From NCBI GenBank assembly GCA_903866625.1, contig CAIPOI010000006.1, positions 1 through 64,000 on the forward strand: a DNA stretch of 64,000 nt, written 5' to 3'. Below the pieces are notes generated by a model. The model made no database searches. It was not told the DNA's origin and was given only the letters and a program-made list of their open reading frames with translations. The DNA comes from an uncultured archaeon (GTDB taxonomy: Archaea > Nanobdellota > Nanobdellia > Pacearchaeales > GW2011-AR1). Positions 46,153 to 55,886 of this stretch are shown here, in pieces. The first letter of the stretch is position 1. Each line of letters starts with the position of its first letter. A program made the position numbers and the translations under genes.

Positions 46153-47631
46153 TTAAATAAGGGGGTTAAACTTTTCATATAACTCTAAAGCATTCTCGAG
46201 ACGAGTCTTAGAATCCGAATAAATTGTTAGAATCTTATCTCCTTTCTTTACTTTATCACCGATACGATAATAAAGATATAATCCAGATCCTTTATCCATT
46301 GGGCTTCCTGCAACACTTGCTAAAAGATTAATTTTTTTATTGTCAATTTGAGAAATCTTAAAGTTTTTTTCTGCTAAAATATTTTTTTTATGACTGCCTA
46401 ACTTTTTATCAATTTCAGCTATAGTTGGAACGCTACCCTTCTGAGCTTCAATAATCTCATAAAACTTTTTAGAGGCTTTTCCAGATTTTAATATTTCGCG
46501 AGCAAGTTCTAGTCCTTTCTCTTTCTTTGTTTTTCCACATAATTCTATTATTTGTCCTGCTAAGAAGAGTGCTTTTTCTTCTAAATCTTTTGGGGAATCT
46601 TTTTCCTGTTTTAAAACCTTTATTACATCTCTTATTTCTAATAAGGGTCCTATTCCATTTCCTATAGGTTGTTCTCCGTTGGTTAAAACACACCTAAGAT
46701 TCAAACCAAAACGTTTTCCAAAATATTCAAACTTCTTTTTTAGTTCTTGAGCTTTTTCCTTACTTACTTTTGCACTTGTACCGAAGGGGATATCTATTAA
46801 AACATGTTTACTACCAACGGCAATCTTCTTAGATAAAACGCTCGCAAGCAGCTGAGCTTCAGGGTCTAATGCAAGAATTCTTTCGGTTTGAATAAGTTTA
46901 TCATCTGCAGGACTCAAACCCAATATACCGTTCCAAGCCATACAGGCTCCTGTTTTTTTTACTATGGCTTTTAATTCTTCAGTATTAAACTCTACTTTAG
47001 ATATAGACTCAATTACATCAGCAGTTCCAGCCGCACTAGTTATTGCCCTAGAAGAAGTCTTGGGCATAGTTAATCCTGCAGCAGCACATATAGAAACTAC
47101 AATAGGGGTTGTTCTATTTGCAGCAATACCTCCGATAGAATGCTTATCTACTACAATTCCGTCAAAACTCAATCGTTTACCAACACTCACCATCGCAGAA
47201 ATAAGGTTTTCAGTTTCAGTATTAGACATTTTATTCTTATATACTGCTGCAACAAAATAAGCAGTTTCTGCTTCAGTTAGAGCATTATCCACAATATCTT
47301 TTATTATTGAATAAATCTCTTCTTTAGTTAAAACTCCCCCATCCATCTTTTTCTTTATGTAAAAAGTGCTTTGGGGTTTTGTAGCAAGGCTTACCTCTAC
47401 CTCGTCATCCTCTTTGATATTAAGTGCTTCTATAATCTCCTGAGAAACTGCAATCTCTTCCTTGCCAATTAAATCCTTAGAAACATCTACAATTGAAACC
47501 AAACTATCCGCATATTTGGAAAGAGTTATTCTCTCGCCAACATGAACATTTATATGATTTGCAGTAGAGTTATTTAAAACTGCAATTGGCCTTCCTGCTA
47601 AGAATTTTAATATTTTTACTTTTAATTTCAT
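46153..47631 (-). CDS. deoA: AMP phosphorylase (archaeal DeoA-like)
   Basis: Archaeal N-terminal extension; VVDKHSIGGIAANRTTPIVVSICAAAGLTMPKTSSRAITSAAGTADVIE. Confidence 0.93.
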   Translation of the reverse strand: MKLKVKILKFLAGRPIAVLNNSTANHINVHVGERITLSKYADSLVSIVDVSKDLIGKEEIAVSQEIIEALNIKEDDEVEVSLATKPQSTFYIKKKMDGGVLTKEEIYSIIKDIVDNALTEAETAYFVAAVYKNKMSNTETENLISAMVSVGKRLSFDGIVVDKHSIGGIAANRTTPIVVSICAAAGLTMPKTSSRAITSAAGTADVIESISKVEFNTEELKAIVKKTGACMAWNGILGLSPADDKLIQTERILALDPEAQLLASVLSKKIAVGSKHVLIDIPFGTSAKVSKEKAQELKKKFEYFGKRFGLNLRCVLTNGEQPIGNGIGPLLEIRDVIKVLKQEKDSPKDLEEKALFLAGQIIELCGKTKKEKGLELAREILKSGKASKKFYEIIEAQKGSVPTIAEIDKKLGSHKKNILAEKNFKISQIDNKKINLLASVAGSPMDKGSGLYLYYRIGDKVKKGDKILTIYSDSKTRLENALELYEKFNPLI

Positions 47632-47667
47632 CCTCTTTTTGTGATTATTTTTATTTTATTTTTAAGA

Positions 47668-48726
47668 CTAAGGTATTGGAACCTCTTTCTTGAAAACTAT
47701 GCTTTCTTCTTTCTTATCTTTATAGATTTCAACAAGAAGAATTAGGTAAGCAAGTATTAGCGGACCAAGTATAAATCCTATGGCTCCAAACGCTATTGTT
47801 CCTCCGATAAGACCGATTAAAACTATGGCTGAATTCATCTCTGCTCGGCTGGACACTACAAAAGGTCTTAGAATAGTATCAATCCAGTTTATAACAAATA
47901 ATCCGAATATCAATAATCCTATAGCTGGCTCTTTCATTCCATTAGCGAACAAGAAAATATCAGTTGGAATCCAAATAAGCCATGGACCTACAACTGGAAT
48001 TACGGATATAAAGATTGTCAAAAAAGTAAGCAATAGAGCATTAGGAACCCCCAACAAGAAATAACCTACTCCTGAAATAATACCTGCAATAATACCGACG
48101 ATAAAATGACCAAAAAGAACTGAGTTAGTTACTTTTTCAAATTTATCAAAGAACTTTTGTTCATGTTCTCTTGAAAAGGGGAAAACAACTGAAAAATAGC
48201 TTTTGAAATGATCGCTTTCGATTAAAGCAAAGAAATAAGTAAAGATGAATATCAATAATCCAAAAAGCATGCTTGGAACATTCATAATAGTAGATTTAAA
48301 GGTGTTAACAATTGCGTCAGAAACAGCGGCTTTTAATGTGCTTGAAGCAGCGATTAATTCTGTAGAAATTTGAGGAGAACTTAATATGCTAGGAAATACA
48401 GCTTTTAAAATATTGTACATATCAAAATTCTTTATTGAAAGATAGATGTCAAAAATCTGCTTTGTAAGGGTCGGTAGAATAAATAAAAGCGGCACAACAA
48501 AAACTAACACTGTAAGTGCTACGACAATGGTTGCAGAAAGATATTTGGAGTTTAGTTTAGTATTAAGATATTTGTAAAAAGAATTGAAAACATAGGCTAA
48601 ACAAAGACCTACAACTATTGGCAAAAGTAATGGTTTTATTGTCAAAAATGAGAGAAATGCTAATACAAAAATAGTTGCAGGAACCATAAAACGTTTAAAA
48701 TTTTCTTCCATAAAAAAACATAGCAA
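47668..48726 (-). CDS. AI-2E family transporter (PerM-like permease)
   Basis: Multi-TM; PVVGPWLIWIPTDIFLFANG...LRPFVVSSRAEMNSAIVLIGLIGGTIAFGAIGFILGPLILA. Confidence 0.92.
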   Translation of the reverse strand: MLCFFMEENFKRFMVPATIFVLAFLSFLTIKPLLLPIVVGLCLAYVFNSFYKYLNTKLNSKYLSATIVVALTVLVFVVPLLFILPTLTKQIFDIYLSIKNFDMYNILKAVFPSILSSPQISTELIAASSTLKAAVSDAIVNTFKSTIMNVPSMLFGLLIFIFTYFFALIESDHFKSYFSVVFPFSREHEQKFFDKFEKVTNSVLFGHFIVGIIAGIISGVGYFLLGVPNALLLTFLTIFISVIPVVGPWLIWIPTDIFLFANGMKEPAIGLLIFGLFVINWIDTILRPFVVSSRAEMNSAIVLIGLIGGTIAFGAIGFILGPLILAYLILLVEIYKDKKEESIVFKKEVPIP

Positions 48727-48827
48727 ATATTGTTTATAAATCTTGTTAATCTTCGAGAGAGAATGAGGTTTTGAGAAGTTTTGGGTGATTTCAAAATATT
48801 TATAAACTAAAGAACAAGAATTTATTT

Positions 48828-49559
48828 ATGGAAAGTTTCATAAAAAAGATTTTTTCTGCTGGTGGAAAGCAAATCAATGAAGAAAATATACATTTTCAAT
48901 TTATGAAGTTTTCTCGTGGAGAATTTAAAGATAAAGCCATGCTTCGAATGAAAAATAGTGCTGGAAAATATACTCTTGATACAACTGCGGAATATGCTTA
49001 TGATTTAATTAAAATGATGGCTGAAAAGCTTGGAAATAATAAAACTCTCGTAAGCGGCGCGGTTGTTTCAGCTTTAGACCTTACAGGATTTAAATATGAA
49101 GAGAAAAAAATGGCTATGGGCGTTAGAAAATATATGATTAATCGAGAGATGAGTGGTCAAGAAGTTTTAGATTTGATGAAAAGTGCTCCAAAAGCCTTCT
49201 TTGGATTGAGTTTTAATGTTGGAGAGAATGAACTAAAGGTCCAGCCAAAATCTCCTAAATCTGCTAAAGGCGCTAGTTCAAGTAAAAAAGAGGATGCTGA
49301 TGCAAAGATAGATTTTTGCAAGCTGAAAACTTCTGATAAAACTCTTGTGGAGCCTTTTTTATTTGACGATGAACTTTCTGCAAAAAAAATAGAGATTAAA
49401 CATGACTTCTTGATAAGCGAGATAGTTATCTCTCCTGAACTAAAGAAAGAAAAGGACTTTGCAAAGATAAGAGAAATGGCATTGAGAAAAGGTAAGATAA
49501 TAAGAAAATTAGATGTTGAAGATGTTAAGAGCCAGAAGAGTGTTGAGTTTTTAGCATAA
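48828..49559 (+). CDS. Hypothetical protein
   Basis: 243 aa. Confidence 0.65.
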   Translation: MESFIKKIFSAGGKQINEENIHFQFMKFSRGEFKDKAMLRMKNSAGKYTLDTTAEYAYDLIKMMAEKLGNNKTLVSGAVVSALDLTGFKYEEKKMAMGVRKYMINREMSGQEVLDLMKSAPKAFFGLSFNVGENELKVQPKSPKSAKGASSSKKEDADAKIDFCKLKTSDKTLVEPFLFDDELSAKKIEIKHDFLISEIVISPELKKEKDFAKIREMALRKGKIIRKLDVEDVKSQKSVEFLA

Positions 49560-49639
49560 AAACCTTTAAAAACCCTAATTTCTCATAAGAATTATATAAA
49601 AGCCAGTTAATAACCATAAAGGCTAATTGGCGACCACAA

Positions 49640-49717
49640 GAGTTTCTGAAAACGCTCCAGAAAAGGAGAGGCTCAGAAATCCGCAGCTGAACGCTACGAA
49701 GGGATTTCTTCGTCGGA
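49640..49717 (+). promoter_or_regulatory. Putative structured leader/ncRNA upstream of the L3 superoperon
   Basis: GTTTCTGA/TCAGAAAT enclosing CTCC-AGAAAA-GGAG; TCCG/CGGA enclosing AGC-TGAAC-GCT and ACGAAG-GGATTT-CTTCGT; TATA tatataaaag at about 49594. Confidence 0.5.
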
Positions 49718-49780
49718 GTTAAAGTTGAAAGAGAATAAAAATAATACTTAAAAAGTATAATCAAAACTATAAAATAAAAC

Positions 49781-50770
49781 ATGGGTAGAAAAAACGGACC
49801 AAGACATGGAAGTATGCAAGTATGGCCTAGAAAAAGGTCATATGATTTCTTGCCTAGAGTAAACTGGGCTCCAATAGTTGAGATTTCTACTAAATTTTCT
49901 AATTCTGCTCAAAAAACAAATATTCTTGGTTTTATCGGCTACAAAGTCGGTATGGCTTCTGCTTATCTAAAAGATAATACTGCTGATTCTTTAATGAAAA
50001 ATAAAAGAGTGATTATTCCTGTTACAATTGTTGAATGTCCAACAATAAAAATATTTTCTGTTCGATTCTATAAAAATAATAAAGTTGCAACTGAGGTTCT
50101 TAACGATAATTTACCTAAAGAGCTTAAAAAAGTTGTAAAGATTTCTGCTAAAAAAATTAATGTGAAAGAAGCTATTGAAAAGAAAAAAGATGATGAATTC
50201 GACGATGTTAGAATTATAGTTTATTCTGAAGTAAAAAAAGTTGGTTTAAAAAAGACACCCGATTTAGCTGAATTAGCAATTTCTGGAACAAAGCAAGAAA
50301 AATTAGAATTCGTAAAAGCTAATCTTGCAAAAGAATTTTCGATTACTGATGCATTCCAAAAAGGAATTGTAGATATTCATGGTTTAACAAAAGGTAAAGG
50401 ATTTCAAGGTCCAGTAAAAAGATTTGGAATAGACCTTAGAAGCCATAAAGCAGAAAAAGGACAGAGAAGACCGGGTAGTATTGGTCCATGGCATCCCACA
50501 GGAGTTCCATTCACAGTTGCAAGAGCTGGAGGATTAGGAGGATTCAAAAGAATTACCTATAATCACCCAATAATTAGTGTTAAGAAATTTAGTGAGGCAG
50601 ATAGTGTAGTAAAAAGAGTTTTTGATAATTATGGATTAGTAAAAACTGACTATATTATACTTGCAGGAAGCATTCAAGGTCCTCAAAAAAGACAGATGCT
50701 TCTAACTGCTCCACTTAGACCTACAAAAAAACAATTAAAAAAACAATATGAACTTATTGAATTAAGATAA
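49781..50770 (+). CDS. rpl3: Ribosomal protein L3
   Basis: KNGPRHGSMQVWPRKRSYDFLPRVNWAP; HGLTKGKGFQGPVKRFGIDLRSHKAEKGQRRPGSIGPWHP. Confidence 0.97.
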   Translation: MGRKNGPRHGSMQVWPRKRSYDFLPRVNWAPIVEISTKFSNSAQKTNILGFIGYKVGMASAYLKDNTADSLMKNKRVIIPVTIVECPTIKIFSVRFYKNNKVATEVLNDNLPKELKKVVKISAKKINVKEAIEKKKDDEFDDVRIIVYSEVKKVGLKKTPDLAELAISGTKQEKLEFVKANLAKEFSITDAFQKGIVDIHGLTKGKGFQGPVKRFGIDLRSHKAEKGQRRPGSIGPWHPTGVPFTVARAGGLGGFKRITYNHPIISVKKFSEADSVVKRVFDNYGLVKTDYIILAGSIQGPQKRQMLLTAPLRPTKKQLKKQYELIELR

Positions 50771-50774
50771 ACAA

Positions 50775-51632
50775 ATGGCAAAACTACAAATCCTTGACGT
50801 TAACGGAAAAAAATCAAAAGAAATAACTTCAAATTTATTTGATTCAGAAATAAGAGCGGATTTAGTTCAAAAAGTAGCTGAAACTGAAAAAGAAAAACAA
50901 CCATATGCACCTTTCTTATGGGCTGGTATGGAAACTTCTGCTTCCGGAAATGTAAAGCATAACAGACATGTATGGAAATCTGATAGAGGGAAAGGATTAT
51001 CAAGATATCCTAAGAAAAGAATGTCCGACAAGGGAGAAAGATTTGTTTGGGTAGCAGCAGTTATTCCCGGAGTAAGAAAAGGTAGAAGAGCTCATCCTCC
51101 AAAAATATTAAGAGCAGATTTAAAAATCAATAAGAAAGAAAAAATATTAGCATTATTATCCTGCTTGGCTATGACATCTTCAAAAGAAGAAATAATAAAA
51201 AAATATTCAAGCTTAGCTAATAAAGAATTAAAATTATCCTTGCCAATTATATTTGATTCAAAAGTAATAAATGCAAAAACAAAAGATTTGTTTACTTCAC
51301 TTAAAACTACTCTCGGTGAAGATTTATGGAATATTGCTATACAAGAAAAAGAAATAAGAGCTGGAAAAGGTAAGAAAAGAAATAGAAGATATAAGAGCAA
51401 TGCAGGAATGTTGTTAGTAATCGGAAATAAAGAAGAAAGAAAAATAACTGGAATAGATGTTGTTAAAGCTAATGAATTAAAAGTATTAGACATATTTTCT
51501 AATGGAGCAAGATTAACTGCTTTCACTGAAGAAGCTGTAAAAGATTTAGAAAATAAGATTAACGGCACTGGAAAGAAAGTGGAAAAGAAAGAAGAAGTAA
51601 ATTCTAAAAAATCTAAGGAGATTAAAAAATGA
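50775..51632 (+). CDS. rpl4: Ribosomal protein L4 (L4e)
   Basis: RHVWKSDRGKGLSRYPKKRMSDKGERFVWVAAVIPGVRKGRRAHPPK. Confidence 0.96.
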   Translation: MAKLQILDVNGKKSKEITSNLFDSEIRADLVQKVAETEKEKQPYAPFLWAGMETSASGNVKHNRHVWKSDRGKGLSRYPKKRMSDKGERFVWVAAVIPGVRKGRRAHPPKILRADLKINKKEKILALLSCLAMTSSKEEIIKKYSSLANKELKLSLPIIFDSKVINAKTKDLFTSLKTTLGEDLWNIAIQEKEIRAGKGKKRNRRYKSNAGMLLVIGNKEERKITGIDVVKANELKVLDIFSNGARLTAFTEEAVKDLENKINGTGKKVEKKEEVNSKKSKEIKK

Positions 51633-51871
51633 TCCACTCATTTAAAACAACAGAAAAAACAGTAAGACTAATAGAAACAGATAATACTTTAGTAATGCAA
51701 GTAGCAATTAAAGCTAAAAAAGATCAAATAAAAAAAGAAGTTGAAGAAAATTTTAAAGTTAAAGTTGAAAAGATAAATACTTTAATTAAAGATAATAAAA
51801 AGTTCGCTTACGTTAAATTAAATGAAAAGAATCCTGCAATTGACATTGCAACTAAATTTGGATTAATCTAA
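51629..51871 (+). CDS. rpl23: Ribosomal protein L23
   Basis: TTEKTVRLIETDNTLVMQVAIKAKKDQIKKEVEENFKVKVEKINTLI. Confidence 0.95.
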   Translation: MIHSFKTTEKTVRLIETDNTLVMQVAIKAKKDQIKKEVEENFKVKVEKINTLIKDNKKFAYVKLNEKNPAIDIATKFGLI

Positions 51872-51875
51872 TAAA

Positions 51876-52577
51876 ATGGGTAAGACAATAATTCAACAAG
51901 CAAGAGGACATGGAAGTAAGACTTATCAAGTAAGACCAAATGCGTATAGATACAGAATACAATATCCAAAATTAAATGTTATTGGAAAAGCAAAAATTGT
52001 GAAGCTAATTAATTCAGCAGCTCATTCATGCCCGCTTGCAAAAATTGTTATTGGAAAGGAAATATTCTATGTTCCTGCTGCAAATGGAGTATATGAAGGA
52101 CAAGAAATTGAAATTGGAAGTGATAAAGTTATAACTGGAAATATTGTTGCACTAAAACATATTCCTTTTGACGCTCATGTATTTGATATTGAAATAAGAC
52201 CAGGAGATGGTGGAAAAATGGTAAGAACAAGTGGAAATTCTGCTTCAGTAATTAGAAAAGATGAAAAAACTGCAACAGTTTTAATGTCAAGCAAAAAAGA
52301 AGTAAAGCTTGATGCAAATTGTAGAGCAACAGTAGGAATAGTTGCCGGTGAAGGAAGATTATTAAAACCTGTTGTAAAAGCAGGAAAGAAACATCACATG
52401 ATGAAGGCAAGAAACAAATTATGGCCTAGAACTTCAGCCATCAAATTCAATGCAGTTGACCATCCATTTGGAGGCGGTAGAGGTAAACGTATAAAAAGCA
52501 AAATAGCAAAGAATAATGCACCTGCTGGAGCTAAAGTTGGACACTTACATCCAAGAAGAACAGGAGTTAGAAAATAA
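51876..52577 (+). CDS. rpl2: Ribosomal protein L2
   Basis: HPFGGGRGKRIKSKIAKNNAPAGAKVGHLHPRRTG. Confidence 0.97.
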   Translation: MGKTIIQQARGHGSKTYQVRPNAYRYRIQYPKLNVIGKAKIVKLINSAAHSCPLAKIVIGKEIFYVPAANGVYEGQEIEIGSDKVITGNIVALKHIPFDAHVFDIEIRPGDGGKMVRTSGNSASVIRKDEKTATVLMSSKKEVKLDANCRATVGIVAGEGRLLKPVVKAGKKHHMMKARNKLWPRTSAIKFNAVDHPFGGGRGKRIKSKIAKNNAPAGAKVGHLHPRRTGVRK

Positions 52578-52583
52578 TAGAAA

Positions 52584-52976
52584 ATGGCAAAAGAATTTAC
52601 ATACCGAGGAAAAACAATAGAACAGCTTAAAGAATTAGATACTCGGGAGTTTGCAAAACTTACAAAATCAAGAACAAGAAGAGCAATCCTAAGACAGACT
52701 GCTGAAATAGATAGTTTTGTAGCAAAATGCCAAAAGAACAAGCAAAAAAACAAAGCTATTCGAACTCATATAAGAGAATTAGTAATAGTTCCAAAAATGG
52801 TAGATTATAATATACAGATTTACAGTGGAAAAACATTTACTCCTGTTCAAATCATCCCTGAAATGCTTGGGCATAGATTCGGAGAATTTGTTGTTACAAG
52901 ACAGAAGGTTAAACATGGAGCAGCAGGTATTGGTGCAACTAAATCAAGTCTTGCAAAAGCAAGTAAGAAAACATAA
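52584..52976 (+). CDS. rps19: Ribosomal protein S19
   Basis: VPKMVDYNIQIYSGKTFTPVQIIPEMLGHRFGEFVVTRQKVKHGAAGIGATKSS. Confidence 0.97.
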   Translation: MAKEFTYRGKTIEQLKELDTREFAKLTKSRTRRAILRQTAEIDSFVAKCQKNKQKNKAIRTHIRELVIVPKMVDYNIQIYSGKTFTPVQIIPEMLGHRFGEFVVTRQKVKHGAAGIGATKSSLAKASKKT

Positions 52977-52978
52977 TC

Positions 52979-53221
52979 ATGGCAATTGAAACATTTTTTA
53001 AATTAGGATATGAGCATCTTAGAGAGTCTACACAACTTTATTGTCTAGACATAAGAAAGGCCATCAACAAAAGAGATTTTGCAAAAGCACAAGAAATAGC
53101 AGATAAAGCAGAATTTGATTTAGAATATTCAGATATGGGTGGAGTTGCAGGTGGGGCATCATTAAAAGAATTTTATGATTTAATAAAATATGAAAGAAAA
53201 TTAATGGAAATGTTAAGATAA
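52979..53221 (+). CDS. Unidentified 80-aa protein inserted between rpS19 and rpL22
   Basis: MAIETFFKLGYEHLRESTQLYCLDIRKAINKRDFAKAQEIADKAEFDLEYSDMGGVAGGASLKEFYDLIKYERKLMEMLR; 2-bp and 1-bp gaps to neighbours. Confidence 0.75.
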   Translation: MAIETFFKLGYEHLRESTQLYCLDIRKAINKRDFAKAQEIADKAEFDLEYSDMGGVAGGASLKEFYDLIKYERKLMEMLR

Positions 53222-53222
53222 T

Positions 53223-53777
53223 ATGGCAGAAGAAATAAAACAAACAAAAGTTGAAGAAAAAATGGAAAGCCAGAAAGAAGAGAATAAAACTGAGACAAAA
53301 AAACCAGTTGTAGAAGTCAAAAAAGTGAAGAAAGATTATGCTTTGGTAAACGGATTAAATCTTTCAATATCTCCAAAAGAAACAGGACATATCTGCGACA
53401 TGATAAGATGGAAAAATGTCGATGATGCAATAAAAATGGTAGAAGAAGTTATTGTTATGAAAAGACCAGTAAAAATGACTTCAAGAGAATATCCACACCA
53501 ACATGGAAAGGGAGTTGCCGGAGCGAGTTATCCAATAAACGCTGCTAAGGAAGTTTTAAAAGAATTAAAACAACTAAGAGCAAACGCAATTTATAATGAG
53601 CTTGAATTAGAAAATTCAGTAATTCAATGCAAAGCAGACAAAGCAAGCAGACCCTATAGAAGGGGCGGAGCAAGATTCAAAAGAACAAATTTGATGCTAA
53701 AGTTAGTAAAAAATGAAAAGCAGAATAAGAAAAAAACTAAAGATAACAAAAAAATAAAATCTGGAGGAAAAAAATAA
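53223..53777 (+). CDS. rpl22: Ribosomal protein L22 (with N-terminal charged extension)
   Basis: YPHQHGKGVAGASYPINAAKEVLKELKQLRANA. Confidence 0.95.
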   Translation: MAEEIKQTKVEEKMESQKEENKTETKKPVVEVKKVKKDYALVNGLNLSISPKETGHICDMIRWKNVDDAIKMVEEVIVMKRPVKMTSREYPHQHGKGVAGASYPINAAKEVLKELKQLRANAIYNELELENSVIQCKADKASRPYRRGGARFKRTNLMLKLVKNEKQNKKKTKDNKKIKSGGKK

Positions 53778-54082
53778 TGGAAATATGTCCAAAATGTGGA
53801 TTGCCTATACAAGCCTGTATATGCCAAGAAATAGGAAAAAGCGAACAAAAGATAAAAGTTGAAACAATCAAAAGAAAATATGGGAAGGTTATAACACTTG
53901 TAAGTGGCTTTAAAAACATAGATACAAAGACCATATTAAAGGAACTAAAACAAGCACTTGCTTGTGGTGGAACAATGAAAAATGAAATAATTGAATTGCA
54001 AGGAGATCATTTGGGAAAAGTAAAACCTGTTTTAATTAAATTAGGATTCGCAGAAGAATCTATTGACGATATAAAAAACTAA
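53777..54082 (+). CDS. Translation initiation factor aIF1 (SUI1)
   Basis: CPKCGLPIQACICQEI...KRKYGKVITLVSGFKN...LACGGTMKNEIIELQGDH. Confidence 0.95.
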   Translation: MEICPKCGLPIQACICQEIGKSEQKIKVETIKRKYGKVITLVSGFKNIDTKTILKELKQALACGGTMKNEIIELQGDHLGKVKPVLIKLGFAEESIDDIKN

Positions 54083-54083
54083 A

Positions 54084-54416
54084 ATGGCTGAGAAAAAAAT
54101 AAAAACTGAAGTTAAAATAGAAAGCAAAAAAGTATGTTCAGATCCAAAATGTCCTACTCATGGTTCACTTAGAACTCGTGGAAGAATTTTTAGAGGAGCT
54201 GTAGTGAGAAAATTCCCAAAAAGAATAGCGATAGAATTTGAAAGAACATTATACATAAAAAAATATGAAAGATATGCAAAAACAAAGACAAGATTGCATG
54301 CTCGATTGCCGGACTGCATGGCTGATTCAATAAATGTTGGAGATTATATTGAGATAATGGAATGTAGACCCCTAAGCAAAATAATTAAATTTGTAGTGAC
54401 GAAAAAAATAAGATAA
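54084..54416 (+). CDS. rps17: Ribosomal protein S17
   Basis: HGSLRTRGRIFRGAVVRKFPKRIAIEFERTLYIKKYERYAKTKTRLHARLPDC. Confidence 0.96.
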   Translation: MAEKKIKTEVKIESKKVCSDPKCPTHGSLRTRGRIFRGAVVRKFPKRIAIEFERTLYIKKYERYAKTKTRLHARLPDCMADSINVGDYIEIMECRPLSKIIKFVVTKKIR

Positions 54417-54423
54417 CAAAAAC

Positions 54424-54825
54424 ATGAAATCCTTACCAGCAAGATTAACACGTGGATTAAATATCGGTAGCGTTTTAGTAGCCGCCGATAATAGTGGAGC
54501 ACTTTTAGTAAGGATAACTGGAGTTAAACATGGTAAGGTTGTAAGAGGAAGACAACAGTATGCAAAAATGGCAGATCATGTAAAAGTTTCAGTTGTTAAG
54601 GGCTTACCCGATATGAAAGGTAAGGTTTTTGACGCAGTTATTGTAAGACAAAAAAGACCCTATAGAAGATTTAATGGAGAGCATATTGCTTTTGTAGATA
54701 ATGCAGCGGTTTTATTGAAAGATGAAAAAGGAAATCCCAAGGGCACTCAAGTTAAAGGACCAGTCGCAAGGGAGGTACACGAACGCTGGCCTAATGTATC
54801 AAAAATAGCAAAATTCGTATTATAA
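54424..54825 (+). CDS. rpl14: Ribosomal protein L14
   Basis: LTRGLNIGSVLVAADNSGALLVRITGVK; NAAVLLKDEKGNPKGTQVKGPVARE. Confidence 0.97.
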   Translation: MKSLPARLTRGLNIGSVLVAADNSGALLVRITGVKHGKVVRGRQQYAKMADHVKVSVVKGLPDMKGKVFDAVIVRQKRPYRRFNGEHIAFVDNAAVLLKDEKGNPKGTQVKGPVAREVHERWPNVSKIAKFVL

Positions 54826-54828
54826 AAA

Positions 54829-55233
54829 ATGAAAAAGGAATTTTCAAAAGCATGGATTGGAAGTAGACAAACAAGAAAACAAAGAAAGTATAGAGCTAAT
54901 GCTGGAACTAATACAAAAAGAAAGCTCATGTCTGCAAATCTAAGTGAAGAATTAAAGAAAAAATATCAAAGAAAGAGTTTTACAGTTAGAACGGGAGATA
55001 AAGTTAAAGTTATGGCTGGAGAATTTAAGGGTAAAGAAGGAAAGCTAAGTTTAGTAGATATGAGAAAGATGAAAGTTGCAATTGAGGGAATTCAATTAAC
55101 AAAGAAAGATGGAACCAAGATAAACTCCATGTTTGACAGTTCAAAACTTCAGATTCAAGAATTAAATTTAACAGATAAAAAAAGAGAAGAATCACTAAAA
55201 AATAAAAATAAAACTGCGGAGGTAAAAAAATAA
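54829..55233 (+). CDS. rpl24: Ribosomal protein L24
   Basis: FTVRTGDKVKVMAGEFKGKEGKLSLVDMRKMKVAIEGIQ. Confidence 0.95.
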   Translation: MKKEFSKAWIGSRQTRKQRKYRANAGTNTKRKLMSANLSEELKKKYQRKSFTVRTGDKVKVMAGEFKGKEGKLSLVDMRKMKVAIEGIQLTKKDGTKINSMFDSSKLQIQELNLTDKKREESLKNKNKTAEVKK

Positions 55234-55234
55234 T

Positions 55235-55885
55235 ATGCACGTAAAAAGAAAAACAATACCTACACTATGGCCTATTCAAAGAACAGGTAGTAAATGGATG
55301 GCAGTTGCCAGCCACAATAATAGCGATAGCATTCCGCTTATAATCGCAATGAGAGATGTTCTTAAAATTGTTAAGACAAAAAAAGAACTAAAGATGCTTA
55401 CAAATAATAAACAAGTTGTAATAAACGACCGAGTTGTAAGGGAGATAAATTATCCTATAAGTCTATTCGACATCTTAAGTTTACCATCGATAAAAAAGTT
55501 TTATAAAGCAAATCTAATCAATAAAAAATTAAATTTTGAAGAAATATCTGAGAAAGAAAGTCACTCAAAAACCTACAAAGTTATAGGAAAGAAAAATCTC
55601 TTGAGAAAAAAACAGCAAATTAATTTGAGTAATGGAAAAAATCTAATATCTAATGAAAAGATTAATGTGGGAGATTTCGTAGTTTTAAGTCATGATAATA
55701 AGCTTGGAAAAATAATTTCTCTAAAGAAAGATGTAGAAGTTATTGTAATCAAAGGAAAACATATTGGAAAAGAAGGAAAGATAAAAGAAATTTATGAAGA
55801 AGGAGAAAACACTCTTGCAGTAATAATTATGCCTTCAAAAGAAGAAGTAAAAGTAAATATAAAAAACTTATATGTAAAAAACTAA
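55235..55885 (+). CDS. rps4e: Ribosomal protein S4e
   Basis: KRKTIPTLWPIQRTGSKWMAVASHNNSDSIPLIIAMRDVLKI. Confidence 0.95.
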   Translation: MHVKRKTIPTLWPIQRTGSKWMAVASHNNSDSIPLIIAMRDVLKIVKTKKELKMLTNNKQVVINDRVVREINYPISLFDILSLPSIKKFYKANLINKKLNFEEISEKESHSKTYKVIGKKNLLRKKQQINLSNGKNLISNEKINVGDFVVLSHDNKLGKIISLKKDVEVIVIKGKHIGKEGKIKEIYEEGENTLAVIIMPSKEEVKVNIKNLYVKN

Positions 55886-55886
55886 A

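Noticed and set aside
46469-46693. 74-aa minus-strand ORF
   Set aside because: Same-strand alternative frame inside AMP phosphorylase
49681-49700. cagctgaacgctacgaagg vaguely recalls the GCTGAA(A/C)GC segment near the 3' end of 23S/28S rRNA
   Set aside because: Only about 9 bases match and flanks do not; no rRNA fragment supported
53777-53830. CPKCGLPIQACIC zinc motif at the aIF1 N-terminus as a fusion
   Set aside because: Archaeal aIF1 proteins commonly carry this motif
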